From Desulfobacteraceae bacterium (lineage in GTDB: Bacteria; Desulfobacterota; Desulfobulbia; Desulfobulbales; Desulfobulbaceae): 19,603 nucleotides of DNA. Shown piece by piece: positions 1 through 7,978 of this stretch. Numbering within the stretch: position 1 is the stretch's first letter; the number at the start of each line of letters is the position of its first letter. The notes beneath the pieces were generated by a model. It was not told where the DNA came from and made no database searches. It saw nothing but the letters and a program-made list of their open reading frames with translations. Both the position numbers and the translations under genes were made by a program. The DNA lies in contig JALHJD010000024.1 in NCBI GenBank assembly GCA_022837185.1, positions 1 to 19,603 on the forward strand. Direction: 5' to 3'.

Positions 1-67
1 AGCAGGTGATTTTATTTACTTTTTTTCGCCTAAAACTGAGCGTGAAAAAAAATGAACAGTCACTCAT
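1..67 (-). CDS. Possible start of an unidentified gene running off the left edge
   Basis: A reading frame opens with ATG at 67 on the minus strand and stays open for 22 codons to the window edge. It has a GAGG ribosome-binding-like motif 4 bases upstream and lies about 10 bases downstream of the predicted start site of the promoter at 83-111. The first residues read MSDCSFFFTLSFRRKK. No family is recognised. The codons are AT-rich, unlike the neighbouring genes, and the region also forms an AT-rich inverted repeat (48-71), so this may be a leader rather than a gene. Sequence to the left of the window would decide. Confidence 0.22.
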   Translation of the reverse strand, partial: MSDCSFFFTLSFRRKKVNKITC

Positions 68-82
68 TTTTCCTCGTCTCAA

Positions 83-111
83 GATATAATGAGATGGACG
101 TTGGATGTCAA
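83..111 (-). promoter_or_regulatory. Sigma70-type promoter reading leftwards out of the window
   Basis: On the minus strand a perfect -35 TTGACA (106-111) is followed by a 17-base spacer and a -10 TATATC (83-88). The expected transcription start is near 77. It would serve a gene beyond the left edge and separates that gene from ftsK, which ends at 178. Confidence 0.5.
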
Positions 112-153
112 GAAAAATCGTCGATCAGGGCCGACCGGAAATATCGGATTCTT

Positions 154-182
154 AAAAAAAAAACTGCTGAGGATGATTCAGT
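154..182 (-). terminator. Weak possible terminator after ftsK
   Basis: The minus-strand RNA runs into an uninterrupted U10 tract (154-163) just after the ftsK stop codon. It is preceded only by alternative 4-bp stems (ACTG with CAGT, or CTGA with TCAG), one of which overlaps the stop. The U tract is clear; the hairpin is weak. Confidence 0.28.
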
Positions 183-2349
183 CGGAATAGTTTGAACGGA
201 CCAGCACTTCACGGGGCCGGGAACCGTCAGACGGCCCGACGATTCCTTCCCGCTCCATCATTTCAATCATCCGCGCCGCCCGGTTATATCCGACCCGCAA
301 CCGGCGCTGAACCATGGAAATGGAGGCCTGTCCCGTCTCGGTGACCACGGCCACTGCTTCGTCATACCTGTCATCGTATTCCCCGGCGCCTCCGTTGTTC
401 CCGTCGTCCGGTTCCTCCTCGACCTCCTGCAGAACGGACTGATCATATTCCGCCTTGCCCTGTTCCTTGATGAAGGCGACCAGCCGTTCCGTTTCCGCTT
501 CGGAAATATAGGCGCCGTGTATACGTTTTAGCTTGGCGGCGCCCGGCGGTGAGAACAGCATGTCACCGTCGCCGAGAAGATGATCCGCCCCGCCCTGATC
601 GAGGATGGTGCGGGAGTCGACCTTGGAGGAGACCTTGAATGATATGCGGGTGGGAAAATTGGCCTTGATGAGGCCGGTCAGGACGTCGACCGAAGGCCGC
701 TGGGTCGCCAGGATCAGATGCATCCCGGCCGCCCTGGCCATCTGGGCCAGGCGCGCTATGGAGCTTTCCACGTCCTTGGACGCCACCATCATCAAATCAG
801 CCAGTTCATCAACGATGATCACAATATAGGGAAGTCTTTCCTCCACTTCCGCCTGGTCGTTATATGAATCGAAGGATTTGACCCGTTTTTCCTCCAGCAG
901 TCTGTACCTCCGCTCCATTTCCTTCACCGCCCACATCAGAGCGCGGCTGGCCATTTTCGGTTCAACGACGACGGGATGAAGGAGATGGGGGATATCCTCG
1001 TAGATCGAAAGTTCAATCCGCTTGGGGTCGACCATCAGCACCCGCACCTCGAGCGGTGTCGCCTTGAACAGGATCGAGGCGATGAAGGCGTTGATGGCCA
1101 CGGACTTGCCGGCGCCCGTTGCCCCGGCGATGAGCAGGTGAGGCATCTTCGTTATGTCGGCAACCACGGGCCTGCCGACTACGTCAAGGCCGAGGGCCAC
1201 GCTTAACCGGGACGTGGCGTCGCGATACTGTTCCGTCATTAATATGTCGCGCAGATAGACGGTCTTCCGCTTCGGGTTGGGAATTTCGATGCCCAGGGCC
1301 GCCTTGCCGGGGATGGAACCGACGATCCTGACCCGGTCGGCCTTGAGAGCCATGGCCAGATCGTCAGCCAGGGAGACGATCTTGTTGATCTTCACCCCCG
1401 GAGCAGGGGCGTATTCATAGGTCGTTACCACCGGACCGGGCGAAATCCCCGTGACCTCTCCGGATACCCCGAAGTCGGCCAGTTTGGCCATCAATGTCTG
1501 ACTGGCCTTGTAGTAATGATCCTTTTCCAGGCCGATGTCCTGCTGGTCGTGACGATCGAGAAGATTCAGGGGAGGAAGGCGGTAGGAGCCGCTCCTGGCT
1601 GGTCGCGGCGCAAAAGATGCGTCGTCGTCGGTGTCGGGTACATGTTCGATGCGCACCGGCTCATGGACCGCGGGAACAACATTCTCCTTCCTGGCCGGGA
1701 TCGGAACCGTCTCCGACACCGCCGGTTCATGATTGCGGGCCCCCGTAGTTTTTGCCTTCGCCGGGACCGGGGCCTTCACGGGTATTCTTCCCCCCATTGA
1801 CCTCGTGATCACCCACAACCACCGCAGCGCGCCGAAGGGAGAGAAGCGCACCGCGGCCATGAGCGAGACGATCAGCAGCAGAAGAAGCAGCAGGACCGAA
1901 CCGGCGCCGCCCATGAACCCGCCGAGAATCTCCCAGATAAAACCGCCCAGATATCCTCCGGGGCGGATGAATTCCGGAGGGAAGAACAGGTGCGGGAAGG
2001 TGGCCAGCAGCCCGCTGCCGGAAACAAGAATGCCGGAAATGCCGGCGACCAGAAAAGCGAGCCGTCCGGCGGCGCTGCTGCCGGGGATAAGGGAGAGCAC
2101 CGAAGTATAAATCAGTACAAGGACCGGGACAAAGGCGATGAGGCCGAAAAAATCAAAGAGGGAGCGGGCGGTGTAATAGCCCGCCGTGCCGCACCAGTTG
2201 TCCGCCGGTGCCTGCAGGGCCGGCGCTGGGCCCAGCAGGGGCTCCGCATAGCTGACCAGGCAGAGCAGCAGAAACAGGGCGGGAAACAGGGTGAAAAGGG
2301 ATGCGATCTCCCGGCGGAACCTCGATTCTTCTTTTTTCGGCAGGGGCAT
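178..2349 (-). CDS. ftsK: DNA translocase FtsK/SpoIIIE
   Basis: This is a hexameric ATP-driven DNA pump that clears chromosome dimers and trapped DNA at the division septum. The 723-residue protein has a hydrophobic N-terminal part with about four membrane segments (roughly residues 18-35, 62-90, 96-120 and 135-167) and a short Pro/Ala/charged linker (about 190-260). The motor follows, with Walker A GATGAGKS (409-416), Walker B IVIIVDELAD (509-518) and the family motif LATQRPSVDVLTG (547-559). The C-terminal winged-helix gamma domain (about 655-720) recognises oriented KOPS-type DNA. It is shorter than E. coli FtsK because the linker is short, which is usual outside enterics. It lies 81 bases downstream of nusB on the same strand. 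The start has only a weak GGA ribosome-binding motif, so the N-terminus is less certain than the family call. Confidence 0.97.
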   Translation of the reverse strand: MPLPKKEESRFRREIASLFTLFPALFLLLCLVSYAEPLLGPAPALQAPADNWCGTAGYYTARSLFDFFGLIAFVPVLVLIYTSVLSLIPGSSAAGRLAFLVAGISGILVSGSGLLATFPHLFFPPEFIRPGGYLGGFIWEILGGFMGGAGSVLLLLLLLIVSLMAAVRFSPFGALRWLWVITRSMGGRIPVKAPVPAKAKTTGARNHEPAVSETVPIPARKENVVPAVHEPVRIEHVPDTDDDASFAPRPARSGSYRLPPLNLLDRHDQQDIGLEKDHYYKASQTLMAKLADFGVSGEVTGISPGPVVTTYEYAPAPGVKINKIVSLADDLAMALKADRVRIVGSIPGKAALGIEIPNPKRKTVYLRDILMTEQYRDATSRLSVALGLDVVGRPVVADITKMPHLLIAGATGAGKSVAINAFIASILFKATPLEVRVLMVDPKRIELSIYEDIPHLLHPVVVEPKMASRALMWAVKEMERRYRLLEEKRVKSFDSYNDQAEVEERLPYIVIIVDELADLMMVASKDVESSIARLAQMARAAGMHLILATQRPSVDVLTGLIKANFPTRISFKVSSKVDSRTILDQGGADHLLGDGDMLFSPPGAAKLKRIHGAYISEAETERLVAFIKEQGKAEYDQSVLQEVEEEPDDGNNGGAGEYDDRYDEAVAVVTETGQASISMVQRRLRVGYNRAARMIEMMEREGIVGPSDGSRPREVLVRSNYSD

Positions 2350-2430
2350 ATCGTCCAGAGTGTTGATCAGGGAGCAGCCGGGGCCTGGGAATTTGGCCGT
2401 CCGGCCTTTTCCTCCACCGGCAAAGCGGGC

Positions 2431-2850
2431 TCAGGTTTCGTCATCCTGCAGGGCGTCCAGGATGCCGTTGATGAACGCCACCGAATCAGGCATCGAATAC
2501 TGCTTGGCGATCTCAAGGGCCTCGTTGATGGCCACCCTGGCCGGGACTTCGGCTTCATGCTGCATCTCGTACACCGCAATCCGCAGGATATTTCGGTCGA
2601 CGGGAGACATGCGCTCAAGCCGCCAGTTGTGGGAATGGCGGACAAGCTGCCGGTCAATGGCCTCCCGGTTGGTACAGATGCCCTGAATCAGCTGCAGGGC
2701 GTAGGGCCAGGATTTTTTGCCCGTGGCAAAATTCCTGCAGAACCGGTCAAGTTCCCCTTCGACGGCCTCCCGGTCCAGGGAGAGTCCTTTCACGTCCAGG
2801 CCGAAAAGAAACTGCAGGGCGATTTCCCTGGACTTGCGACGCAATCCCAT
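2431..2850 (-). CDS. nusB: Transcription antitermination factor NusB
   Basis: NusB binds the boxA RNA element together with ribosomal protein S10 (NusE) and supports antitermination of rRNA operons. The 139-residue protein is of normal family length and all-helical in appearance. It shows the typical start (RRKSREIALQFLF), the central MSPVDRNILRIAVYEM segment and the end motif VAINEALEIAKQY...FINGILDAL. It follows ribH by 51 bases on the same strand; the ribH-nusB pair is a very common arrangement in Proteobacteria and Desulfobacterota, which supports both calls. Confidence 0.97.
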   Translation of the reverse strand: MGLRRKSREIALQFLFGLDVKGLSLDREAVEGELDRFCRNFATGKKSWPYALQLIQGICTNREAIDRQLVRHSHNWRLERMSPVDRNILRIAVYEMQHEAEVPARVAINEALEIAKQYSMPDSVAFINGILDALQDDET

Positions 2851-2901
2851 GACGTGTAAACGGAATTTCCCTTGGCTGACAGGAAGGCAATTACGCCCGG
2901 C

Positions 2902-3366
2902 TTACAGGGCGGTCATGAGATTGATCATCTCCAGGGCGCCGACCGCGACTTCAGACCCCTTGTTCCCGGCCTTGGAGCCGGCCCGTTCAATGGCCTGTTC
3001 AATGGTTTCGGTGGTCAGGACGCCGAAAAGCACCGGAACGCCGGTATCCAGCATGACCTGCGCCGTCCCTTTGGCCACTTCGCCCGCCACGTAATCGAAA
3101 TGGGGAGTGGCCCCACGGATAACGACGCCAAGGCAGATGACCGCATCGTACCTGCCCGCCCTTGCCATCCGCTGAGCGACCAACGGTATCTCAAAGGCCC
3201 CCGGAACGCGGGCGACATCTATATCCTCACTTTTGACACCGGACCGGGTCAGGGCGTCCAGGGCGCCTTCCAGCAGTTTTTCCGAAATGAACGAATTGAA
3301 CCGGGCAACGACGATTCCCAGCTTTCTGCCCTGCCCCTGCAGGTTTCCTTCAATGAAATTAGCCAT
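2902..3366 (-). CDS. ribH: 6,7-dimethyl-8-ribityllumazine synthase
   Basis: RibH condenses 5-amino-6-ribitylaminouracil with 3,4-dihydroxy-2-butanone 4-phosphate to give lumazine, the penultimate step to riboflavin; the family forms icosahedral or pentameric shells. Visible signatures are [20 protein letters not shown] at the start, VPGAFEIP, and [14 protein letters not shown] with the catalytic histidine. I take the start at ATG 3366 (MANFIEG), which matches the family N-terminus and has a purine-rich AAGGCGGG just upstream. A GTG at 3423, overlapping the ribBA stop as GTGA, would add 19 residues with no visible ribosome-binding site. The upstream gene is ribBA and the downstream gene is nusB. 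Confidence 0.96.
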   Translation of the reverse strand: MANFIEGNLQGQGRKLGIVVARFNSFISEKLLEGALDALTRSGVKSEDIDVARVPGAFEIPLVAQRMARAGRYDAVICLGVVIRGATPHFDYVAGEVAKGTAQVMLDTGVPVLFGVLTTETIEQAIERAGSKAGNKGSEVAVGALEMINLMTAL

Positions 3367-3419
3367 ATTCCCGCCTTGGTCCAGTATGTTGATATCCTTG
3401 CCTTCTCCGCCGCCGTTTC

Positions 3420-4664
3420 TCACGGATCGCCGGATATATCCTCAAGCGAGGCTTCCCCGTACAGTTCAAGCAGATGCCCCATCTTGTCGCGCTTGGTCCG
3501 CATGTACGCCTTGTTGTCCGCGTCGGTGACGATTTCAATGGGAAAGCGGTCGACAACCTTGAGACCGTAGCCCTCAAGACCGACAATCTTTTTCGGATTG
3601 TTGGTCAGGAGCTGCATCTGGCGGACGCCGAGGTCCCTGAGGATCTGGGCGCCGATGCCGTAGTCGCGGAGGTCGGGCTTGAAGCCGAGCTTGACATTGG
3701 CCTCGACCGTATCCAGCCCCTGGCTGTCCTGCAGCTCATAGGCCCTGAGCTTGTTCACCAGGCCGATGCCCCTTCCCTCCTGCCGCATATAGACGATCAC
3801 CCCCCGGCCCTCCTGGTTGACCATCTGCATGGCCGCGTGCAACTGGGCTCCGCAGTCGCACCGGGACGAACCGAAGACATCGCCGGTCAAACACTCGGAA
3901 TGGACACGGACCATGACCGGCTTCTCCGGGTCGATCTCCCCCTTCACCAGGGCCACATGCTCAAACCCGTCCACATCGTTGGTATAGATGATGACTTTGA
4001 ATTCACCCGCATGGGTGGTGGGCAGTCGTGCCTCGGCGGCCCTGTGCACCAGGGTGTCCTTCCTCAGCCGGTAGGCGACCAGGTCGGCAACGGTGGCGAT
4101 TTTCAGGTCATGGCGGGCGGCAAATTTCTCCAGATCCGGCATGCGGGCCATGGTGCCGTCTTCATTCATTATTTCACAAATGATGCCGGCGGTTCGCATG
4201 CCGGCGAGGCGGGCCAGGTCAACCGATCCCTCGGTCTGGCCGGTCCTGACCAGGACTCCGCCCTTGCGGGCCTTGAGCGGAAAAACATGTCCGGGGCTGA
4301 CGATGTCGTACGGCTGGGCGTTCGGATCCACCGCCGCCTGAATGGTCCGGGCCCGGTCGGCGGCGGATATGCCGGTGGTCACCCCGGTGCGGGCCTCGAT
4401 GCTGATGGTGAAGCCGGTTTTGTAGGGCGACTTGTTGTTCTGGACCATCATCGGCAGGCCAAGCTGTTCGACAATGTCCGGACTCAAGGCCAGACAGATC
4501 AGCCCCCGGCCGTATCTGGCCATGAAGTTGATGGCCTCGGCCGACACGGCCTCAGCGGCCATGCACAGATCACCTTCGTTTTCCCGGTCTTCGTCGTCAA
4601 CCAGGATAATCATTTTGCCCGCCTGGATATCGGCAATTACCTCTTCAATCGAACTGACAGCCAT
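3420..4664 (-). CDS. ribBA: Bifunctional DHBP synthase / GTP cyclohydrolase II
   Basis: RibBA supplies both early precursors of riboflavin. The N-terminal RibB half (residues 1-200) makes 3,4-dihydroxy-2-butanone 4-phosphate from ribulose 5-phosphate; the C-terminal RibA half (about 215-405) opens GTP. RibB shows [10 protein letters not shown] (23-32). RibA shows the zinc cysteines C258, C269 and C271 within [16 protein letters not shown] and the [10 protein letters not shown] motif (293-302), so this half looks fully functional. In RibB the usual GHTE motif reads GQTE, with Gln at 143 (codon 4236-4238), a change at a catalytic-site position. I chose ATG 4664 (MAVSSIEEV) because it matches the family start; a GTG at 4697 would add 11 basic residues. 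It lies 36 bases after ribE. Confidence 0.96.
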   Translation of the reverse strand: MAVSSIEEVIADIQAGKMIILVDDEDRENEGDLCMAAEAVSAEAINFMARYGRGLICLALSPDIVEQLGLPMMVQNNKSPYKTGFTISIEARTGVTTGISAADRARTIQAAVDPNAQPYDIVSPGHVFPLKARKGGVLVRTGQTEGSVDLARLAGMRTAGIICEIMNEDGTMARMPDLEKFAARHDLKIATVADLVAYRLRKDTLVHRAAEARLPTTHAGEFKVIIYTNDVDGFEHVALVKGEIDPEKPVMVRVHSECLTGDVFGSSRCDCGAQLHAAMQMVNQEGRGVIVYMRQEGRGIGLVNKLRAYELQDSQGLDTVEANVKLGFKPDLRDYGIGAQILRDLGVRQMQLLTNNPKKIVGLEGYGLKVVDRFPIEIVTDADNKAYMRTKRDKMGHLLELYGEASLEDISGDP

Positions 4665-4700
4665 CGCTTGCTTCTTTCTCCTGCCTCTCCGGCGCACGTT

Positions 4701-5363
4701 TTATTTGAAAAACCCGTGTTCGGCCAGAAAGGCGGCATTAATCCTGCCGCCCGACCCCATCTCCGCCCCGGCGGATTTGTCCATGAGCAGCTTTTCAACA
4801 TATTTGCCTATTATGTCAACTTCGATATTGACCAGGTCCCCGGGTTTGAGCTCGCCGAGGGTTGTTATCTCCAGGGTGTGGGGAATGATGGACACGGTAA
4901 ACCTCTCGCCCGCACAACCGTTGACCGTCAGGCTGACGCCGTTGATCGCTATCGAACCTTTTTCTATAACATATTTTGTCAGGGAACGGGACAGGGAAAA
5001 GGTAAAGAGGGTGAAATCACCGACGGAACGCCGTTCCTCAACCCGGCCCAGGCCGTCGACATGGCCACTGACCAGGTGACCGCCGAGTCGGTCGCTCAGC
5101 CTGAGCGCCCGCTCCAGGTTGACCCGGGAGCCAGGCCGCAGAGCCCCCAGACCCGTTCGGGACAGGGTTTCGGGAGAAACATCGACCAGAAAGGTGTTCC
5201 CCCTGATGTCCCTGGCCGTCAGACAAACGCCGTTGACGGCAACGGATTCGCCTTCCTCCGACTCGGTAAGATCGAAATCCGCTTCCAGCCGGAGCACCAT
5301 CCCGCCTCCGGCGGGCTCCTTGCCGGCAACCCTGCCGCGCCCCTGAACGATTCCGGTGAACAC
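4701..5363 (-). CDS. ribE: Riboflavin synthase alpha chain
   Basis: Riboflavin synthase disproportionates two lumazine molecules into riboflavin and a pyrimidine that RibH reuses. The 220-residue protein has two tandem lumazine-binding barrels: the first with [15 protein letters not shown] and [11 protein letters not shown]; the second with [19 protein letters not shown] and the closing [15 protein letters not shown]. The length is typical. The start codon is GTG (5361-5363), with an AGGA ribosome-binding site 7 bases upstream inside the end of the TPR gene, which stops only 3 bases before. The gene is sometimes called ribC or ribE depending on species. Confidence 0.96.
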   Translation of the reverse strand: MFTGIVQGRGRVAGKEPAGGGMVLRLEADFDLTESEEGESVAVNGVCLTARDIRGNTFLVDVSPETLSRTGLGALRPGSRVNLERALRLSDRLGGHLVSGHVDGLGRVEERRSVGDFTLFTFSLSRSLTKYVIEKGSIAINGVSLTVNGCAGERFTVSIIPHTLEITTLGELKPGDLVNIEVDIIGKYVEKLLMDKSAGAEMGSGGRINAAFLAEHGFFK

Positions 5364-5366
5364 CGA

Positions 5367-5972
5367 TTATTCCTGTTCGGCCTTCAGTGCCCTCTTATCG
5401 AAGTCCTCCGCTTTTCTCTTGTGGCCGAAGTTGCGATGAATTCCGGCAATGGTGCGCAAGGCATCGGCCGCCTTGAGATTCTCTCCTTTCTCCCTGTACA
5501 CTTCGGCGATCATTTCAAGGACTTCCACCGATCCTTTGGGATTTCTGGTTTCGGTGTAATGGTCGAGAATATCCATCATGACCGCCATGGCCAGATTCAG
5601 ATCCCCCATTTTCCGGTATGCCAGTACTTTTTTCTTGTTGAGGGCAACCAGGGAAAAAATGTCGCTCTCCTTCCGGCATATTTCAAAGGCGCGCTGGTAA
5701 TGGTCGAGGGCCTTGCCGAACTCCTCCCTTTCCATGCATATGTCGCCGATCCGATCATGGGCATTGGCCACCCCCTGATCGTTTCCCTGCTCCTCGAAAC
5801 CACGCAGGGCATTATGGAAGCATACCGCCGCCTGAACATAATCTTTTTTACTGAGGTACTCGCGGCCGGCCTTGTAGTCGACCTTGGCCGGGTCATTCAG
5901 CGCCTCATCACTGTCCTGTCCGGATCCCGGAACCGGACCGATTGCATCAAGAGGTTGTATCCGATCACTCAT
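5367..5972 (-). CDS. TPR-repeat protein of unknown function
   Basis: This is a soluble protein of about 201 residues. From about residue 30 onward it is built of helical repeats of the TPR type (for example AGREYLSKKDYVQAAVCFHNAL, then GDICMEREEFGKALDHYQRA, then AYRKMGDLNLAMAVMMDIL and IAEVYREKGENLKAADAL). There is no signal peptide and no enzymatic domain, so a protein-binding scaffold role is inferred. I chose ATG 5972 because an AAGGGG motif lies 9 bases upstream; ATG 5981 would sit directly on that motif. The start overlaps the stop of the upstream HEAT gene by 8 bases, and ribE follows after 3 bases, so coupled translation through the three genes is likely. The partner is unknown. Confidence 0.85.
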   Translation of the reverse strand: MSDRIQPLDAIGPVPGSGQDSDEALNDPAKVDYKAGREYLSKKDYVQAAVCFHNALRGFEEQGNDQGVANAHDRIGDICMEREEFGKALDHYQRAFEICRKESDIFSLVALNKKKVLAYRKMGDLNLAMAVMMDILDHYTETRNPKGSVEVLEMIAEVYREKGENLKAADALRTIAGIHRNFGHKRKAEDFDKRALKAEQE

Positions 5973-7101
5973 TTGCCGCATCCCCTTTGCTGTGTATCAT
6001 TTCCATGGCTTCAGCCGCCAGCCGGGCAACGCTCGTGCGCTGGGGCCGACCCTGTTCATAAACGGTCATTTCGCTCTGATCATTCCGCAGGCCCATAATC
6101 TGGAGGGCAGCCTCGGCGGCCCGTATGCGCCCCATAAGTCGAACCACGAGCCCGCGGATTTCGGTCTTTTCATGCCCGAGAAAAGGAAGCAGGGCGTAAA
6201 AAGGCGTTTTGCGGATGAGATCGGGCCTGGTCCGCGCAATCTCCCCCAATGCCCAGATAACCTGGGCCTGTGTACTTGTATCGCCCATGAAGGAAAGCAA
6301 GTGGCGGGTGAACGCCCCGTAGATGTCGGGCCGGGCGGCAATGATGCAGCCGATGGCTTCGATCATGCCCCAGCTTGTTGCCGCCGAATCCGAACAGGCT
6401 TCAAACAGCCGGTGCATGAGGTCGGCCACCGGCCCGGGCTCGCGGCTCGACACCCTGGCGCAGACCTGGCCGATCACCCAGGCCGCCCAGTATCGGTCCG
6501 CTTCATCAGGTTCGTAGAGCAGCCGCTGCAAAAAACGCAGGGTCCTCCGATCATCAAAACAGTAGTCAACCAGCGCGTCGATGTCGCCGGCCGCCGCGAG
6601 CTCCTTTACCAGCTGCTTGTCCGCCCTCTTCTTCCGCCGTTTGGGATCGCGCCGGGGTTCAATGAGCGGTTCGCCCGCCTCCGCCCCTCCGGCGCCGGCC
6701 TCCCGCCGGTGATCGAAGCGGGCGGCGATTTCCTCCAGCTCCCGGTGCAGGCGGACAAAATAAAGAACACCCCGAACGGTTCGCCCATCCATCGTACCGG
6801 CCGGCACCACCTGATGGTTGACTTCGTCGTACCGCTCAATGCGTCCGGTGAGATAATCGTCCTCGGGAACCAGTTCCCAGGCAAGATCCCAATCGTCATG
6901 ACAGGCGGCCACCAGGCATTCGACCATGGCCGCCCCGACATTGTGTCCGGTCGCGTCACTGGCATAGACGGCGCCGCACTCGCATTTGCCGACGGGGAAT
7001 TCGGTCAGCTTCCGCTGCACGGGATTTCCCGGCCGGCCGACATCGGCTCCGCAGAACGGGCAAAAGGGTTTGACGTTATGACTTTCCCCCTGGCGCATCA
7101 T
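5965..7101 (-). CDS. Zinc-ribbon plus HEAT-repeat protein
   Basis: The 378-residue protein has three parts. An N-terminal zinc-ribbon-like segment carries FCPFCG (residues 13-18) and KCECG (about 39-43), a four-cysteine set likely to bind zinc. A mixed segment follows (about 50-130) that ends in a charged, Lys/Arg-rich linker (about 140-170). The C-terminal half (about 175-350) consists of repeated helices of HEAT type (for example YWAAWVIGQV, WGMIEAIGCIIAARPDIYG, AQVIWALGEIARTRPDL). It resembles, from memory, the DVU0298-type proteins of sulfate reducers, whose function I do not know. The start forms an ATGA overlap with the stop of the upstream TPR gene, and its own end overlaps the next TPR gene. 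Confidence 0.85.
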   Translation of the reverse strand: MMRQGESHNVKPFCPFCGADVGRPGNPVQRKLTEFPVGKCECGAVYASDATGHNVGAAMVECLVAACHDDWDLAWELVPEDDYLTGRIERYDEVNHQVVPAGTMDGRTVRGVLYFVRLHRELEEIAARFDHRREAGAGGAEAGEPLIEPRRDPKRRKKRADKQLVKELAAAGDIDALVDYCFDDRRTLRFLQRLLYEPDEADRYWAAWVIGQVCARVSSREPGPVADLMHRLFEACSDSAATSWGMIEAIGCIIAARPDIYGAFTRHLLSFMGDTSTQAQVIWALGEIARTRPDLIRKTPFYALLPFLGHEKTEIRGLVVRLMGRIRAAEAALQIMGLRNDQSEMTVYEQGRPQRTSVARLAAEAMEMIHSKGDAANE

Positions 7102-7733
7102 TGACCCATTTTTTCCTCCAGGGCCTGGGCAAAACGGGGATCAACCGAGTAGCCAAGCTCCCTGGCTTTTTCCATGTTTTCCCTGGCATCCCGGTAATCT
7201 CCCTTGAAGTAGAGCGCCACCGCCAGATTGTTCCTGGCCATGGCCGAGTCCGGGTCGATGCTCACCGCCTGCCGCGCCGCTTCCACCGCCTTGTCGTCCT
7301 CCTCCTTCATCGTATAGGCGGAAGTGAGGTTGATCCAGCCGGTGATCAGGGTGGGGACGATCTGAGTGGCCGTCACATAGGATTCAATGGCTTCATCAAT
7401 GCGGTTCTGCTGCTGCCGGATCAGGCCTATGTTGACATGGGCCTCGGCCATTTTGGGGGTGATTTTCAAGGCCCGCTGATTGAGTTCCAGGGCCTTGTCC
7501 ATTTCCCCCCGGTCAAAATAGATGGCGCCCAGATTAATCAGGCTTTCCACCGAGTTATCGTCGAGTTCCAGCGCTTTTTCCAGTTCCCGGATGGCATCAT
7601 CATTGCGACCGGCCTGCCGGTACACGAGGCCGAGATGGTGGTGCGCCATGACGTTCTCGGGTTTTTTGGCCACGATTTCTTCTAGTTCCTTGATCACTGC
7701 GGCAATATCCGCCTGACTCCTGTTTTCTGACAT
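7098..7733 (-). CDS. TPR-repeat protein of unknown function
   Basis: The 211-residue protein is composed almost wholly of five canonical TPR units (AHHHLGLVYRQAGRNDDAIRELEKALELD, then LINLGAIYFDRGEMDKALE and so on). It has no signal peptide, membrane segment or extra domain, so it is probably a cytoplasmic adaptor. It is the first gene of the unit reading into the HEAT, TPR and riboflavin genes. An AGGA ribosome-binding site lies about 10 bases upstream of ATG 7733. Its stop overlaps the start of the HEAT gene as ATGA (7098-7101). Many TPR families look alike, so no more specific name is justified. Confidence 0.88.
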   Translation of the reverse strand: MSENRSQADIAAVIKELEEIVAKKPENVMAHHHLGLVYRQAGRNDDAIRELEKALELDDNSVESLINLGAIYFDRGEMDKALELNQRALKITPKMAEAHVNIGLIRQQQNRIDEAIESYVTATQIVPTLITGWINLTSAYTMKEEDDKAVEAARQAVSIDPDSAMARNNLAVALYFKGDYRDARENMEKARELGYSVDPRFAQALEEKMGQ

Positions 7734-7755
7734 GGTATTTATCCTTTCATCTTTC

Positions 7756-7772
7756 GCAACCCAGCGGGTTGC
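7756..7772. repeat. Perfect 7-bp inverted repeat in the TPR-gene leader
   Basis: GCAACCC (7756-7762) is followed after 3 bases by its exact reverse complement GGGTTGC (7766-7772). In the minus-strand transcript this makes a compact hairpin 23 bases upstream of the TPR start codon. No T tract follows, so a terminator is unlikely; a leader hairpin or a protein site are both possible. Confidence 0.5.
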
Positions 7773-7898
7773 CGGTGTTCAGTGCATCATGCGGCCGGCG
7801 CCTCGCTCCCGATGTGCTCCGTCGGCGACACGGCACAGCAGTTCCCTGCATGGCCGTCGCACCCATGGACGGCAGCCGCATTGTGACAAGGCGATGAG

Positions 7899-7926
7899 AT
7901 TATGCTGATGGAAAAGTACCTAACAA
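7899..7926 (-). promoter_or_regulatory. Candidate promoter of the TPR-HEAT-TPR-rib unit
   Basis: On the minus strand a -35 TTGTTA (7921-7926) precedes, after 16 bases, a -10 CATAAT (7899-7904). The start would be near 7892, giving a leader of about 160 bases before the TPR gene. The -35 lies inside the inverted repeat at 7916-7935, suggesting that a regulator or a hairpin could act here. Confidence 0.4.
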
Positions 7927-7935
7927 TATAGGTAC
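7909..7935 (-). terminator. Inverted repeat: ribF terminator or operator
   Basis: GTACCTA (7916-7922) and TAGGTAC (7929-7935) are perfect inverted arms around a 6-base loop. Read from ribF (minus strand), the hairpin is followed at once by UUUU, which fits a weak intrinsic terminator about 45 bases after the ribF stop. The same repeat covers the -35 of the candidate downstream promoter, which fits an operator. The sequence alone does not choose. Confidence 0.4.
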
Positions 7936-7978
7936 AAACCACAATGAGGCAAGAGGAAATTTCACCCCCGCGCCCAGC

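Noticed and set aside
3474..6098. Plus-strand open frame of 874 codons opposite the rib genes
   Set aside because: It lies antisense to ribBA, ribE and two repeat-protein genes that have clear family motifs. Its translation is low-complexity (rich in G, H, D, Q, P) with no motif; it is a shadow created by GC-rich codon use.
5884..7104. Plus-strand open frame of 406 codons opposite the HEAT gene
   Set aside because: Antisense to a gene with start-stop coupling to both neighbours; the translation has no recognisable domain.
7734..7978. FMN riboswitch upstream of the rib unit
   Set aside because: The conserved RFN core segments are not visible; only two simple inverted repeats are present.
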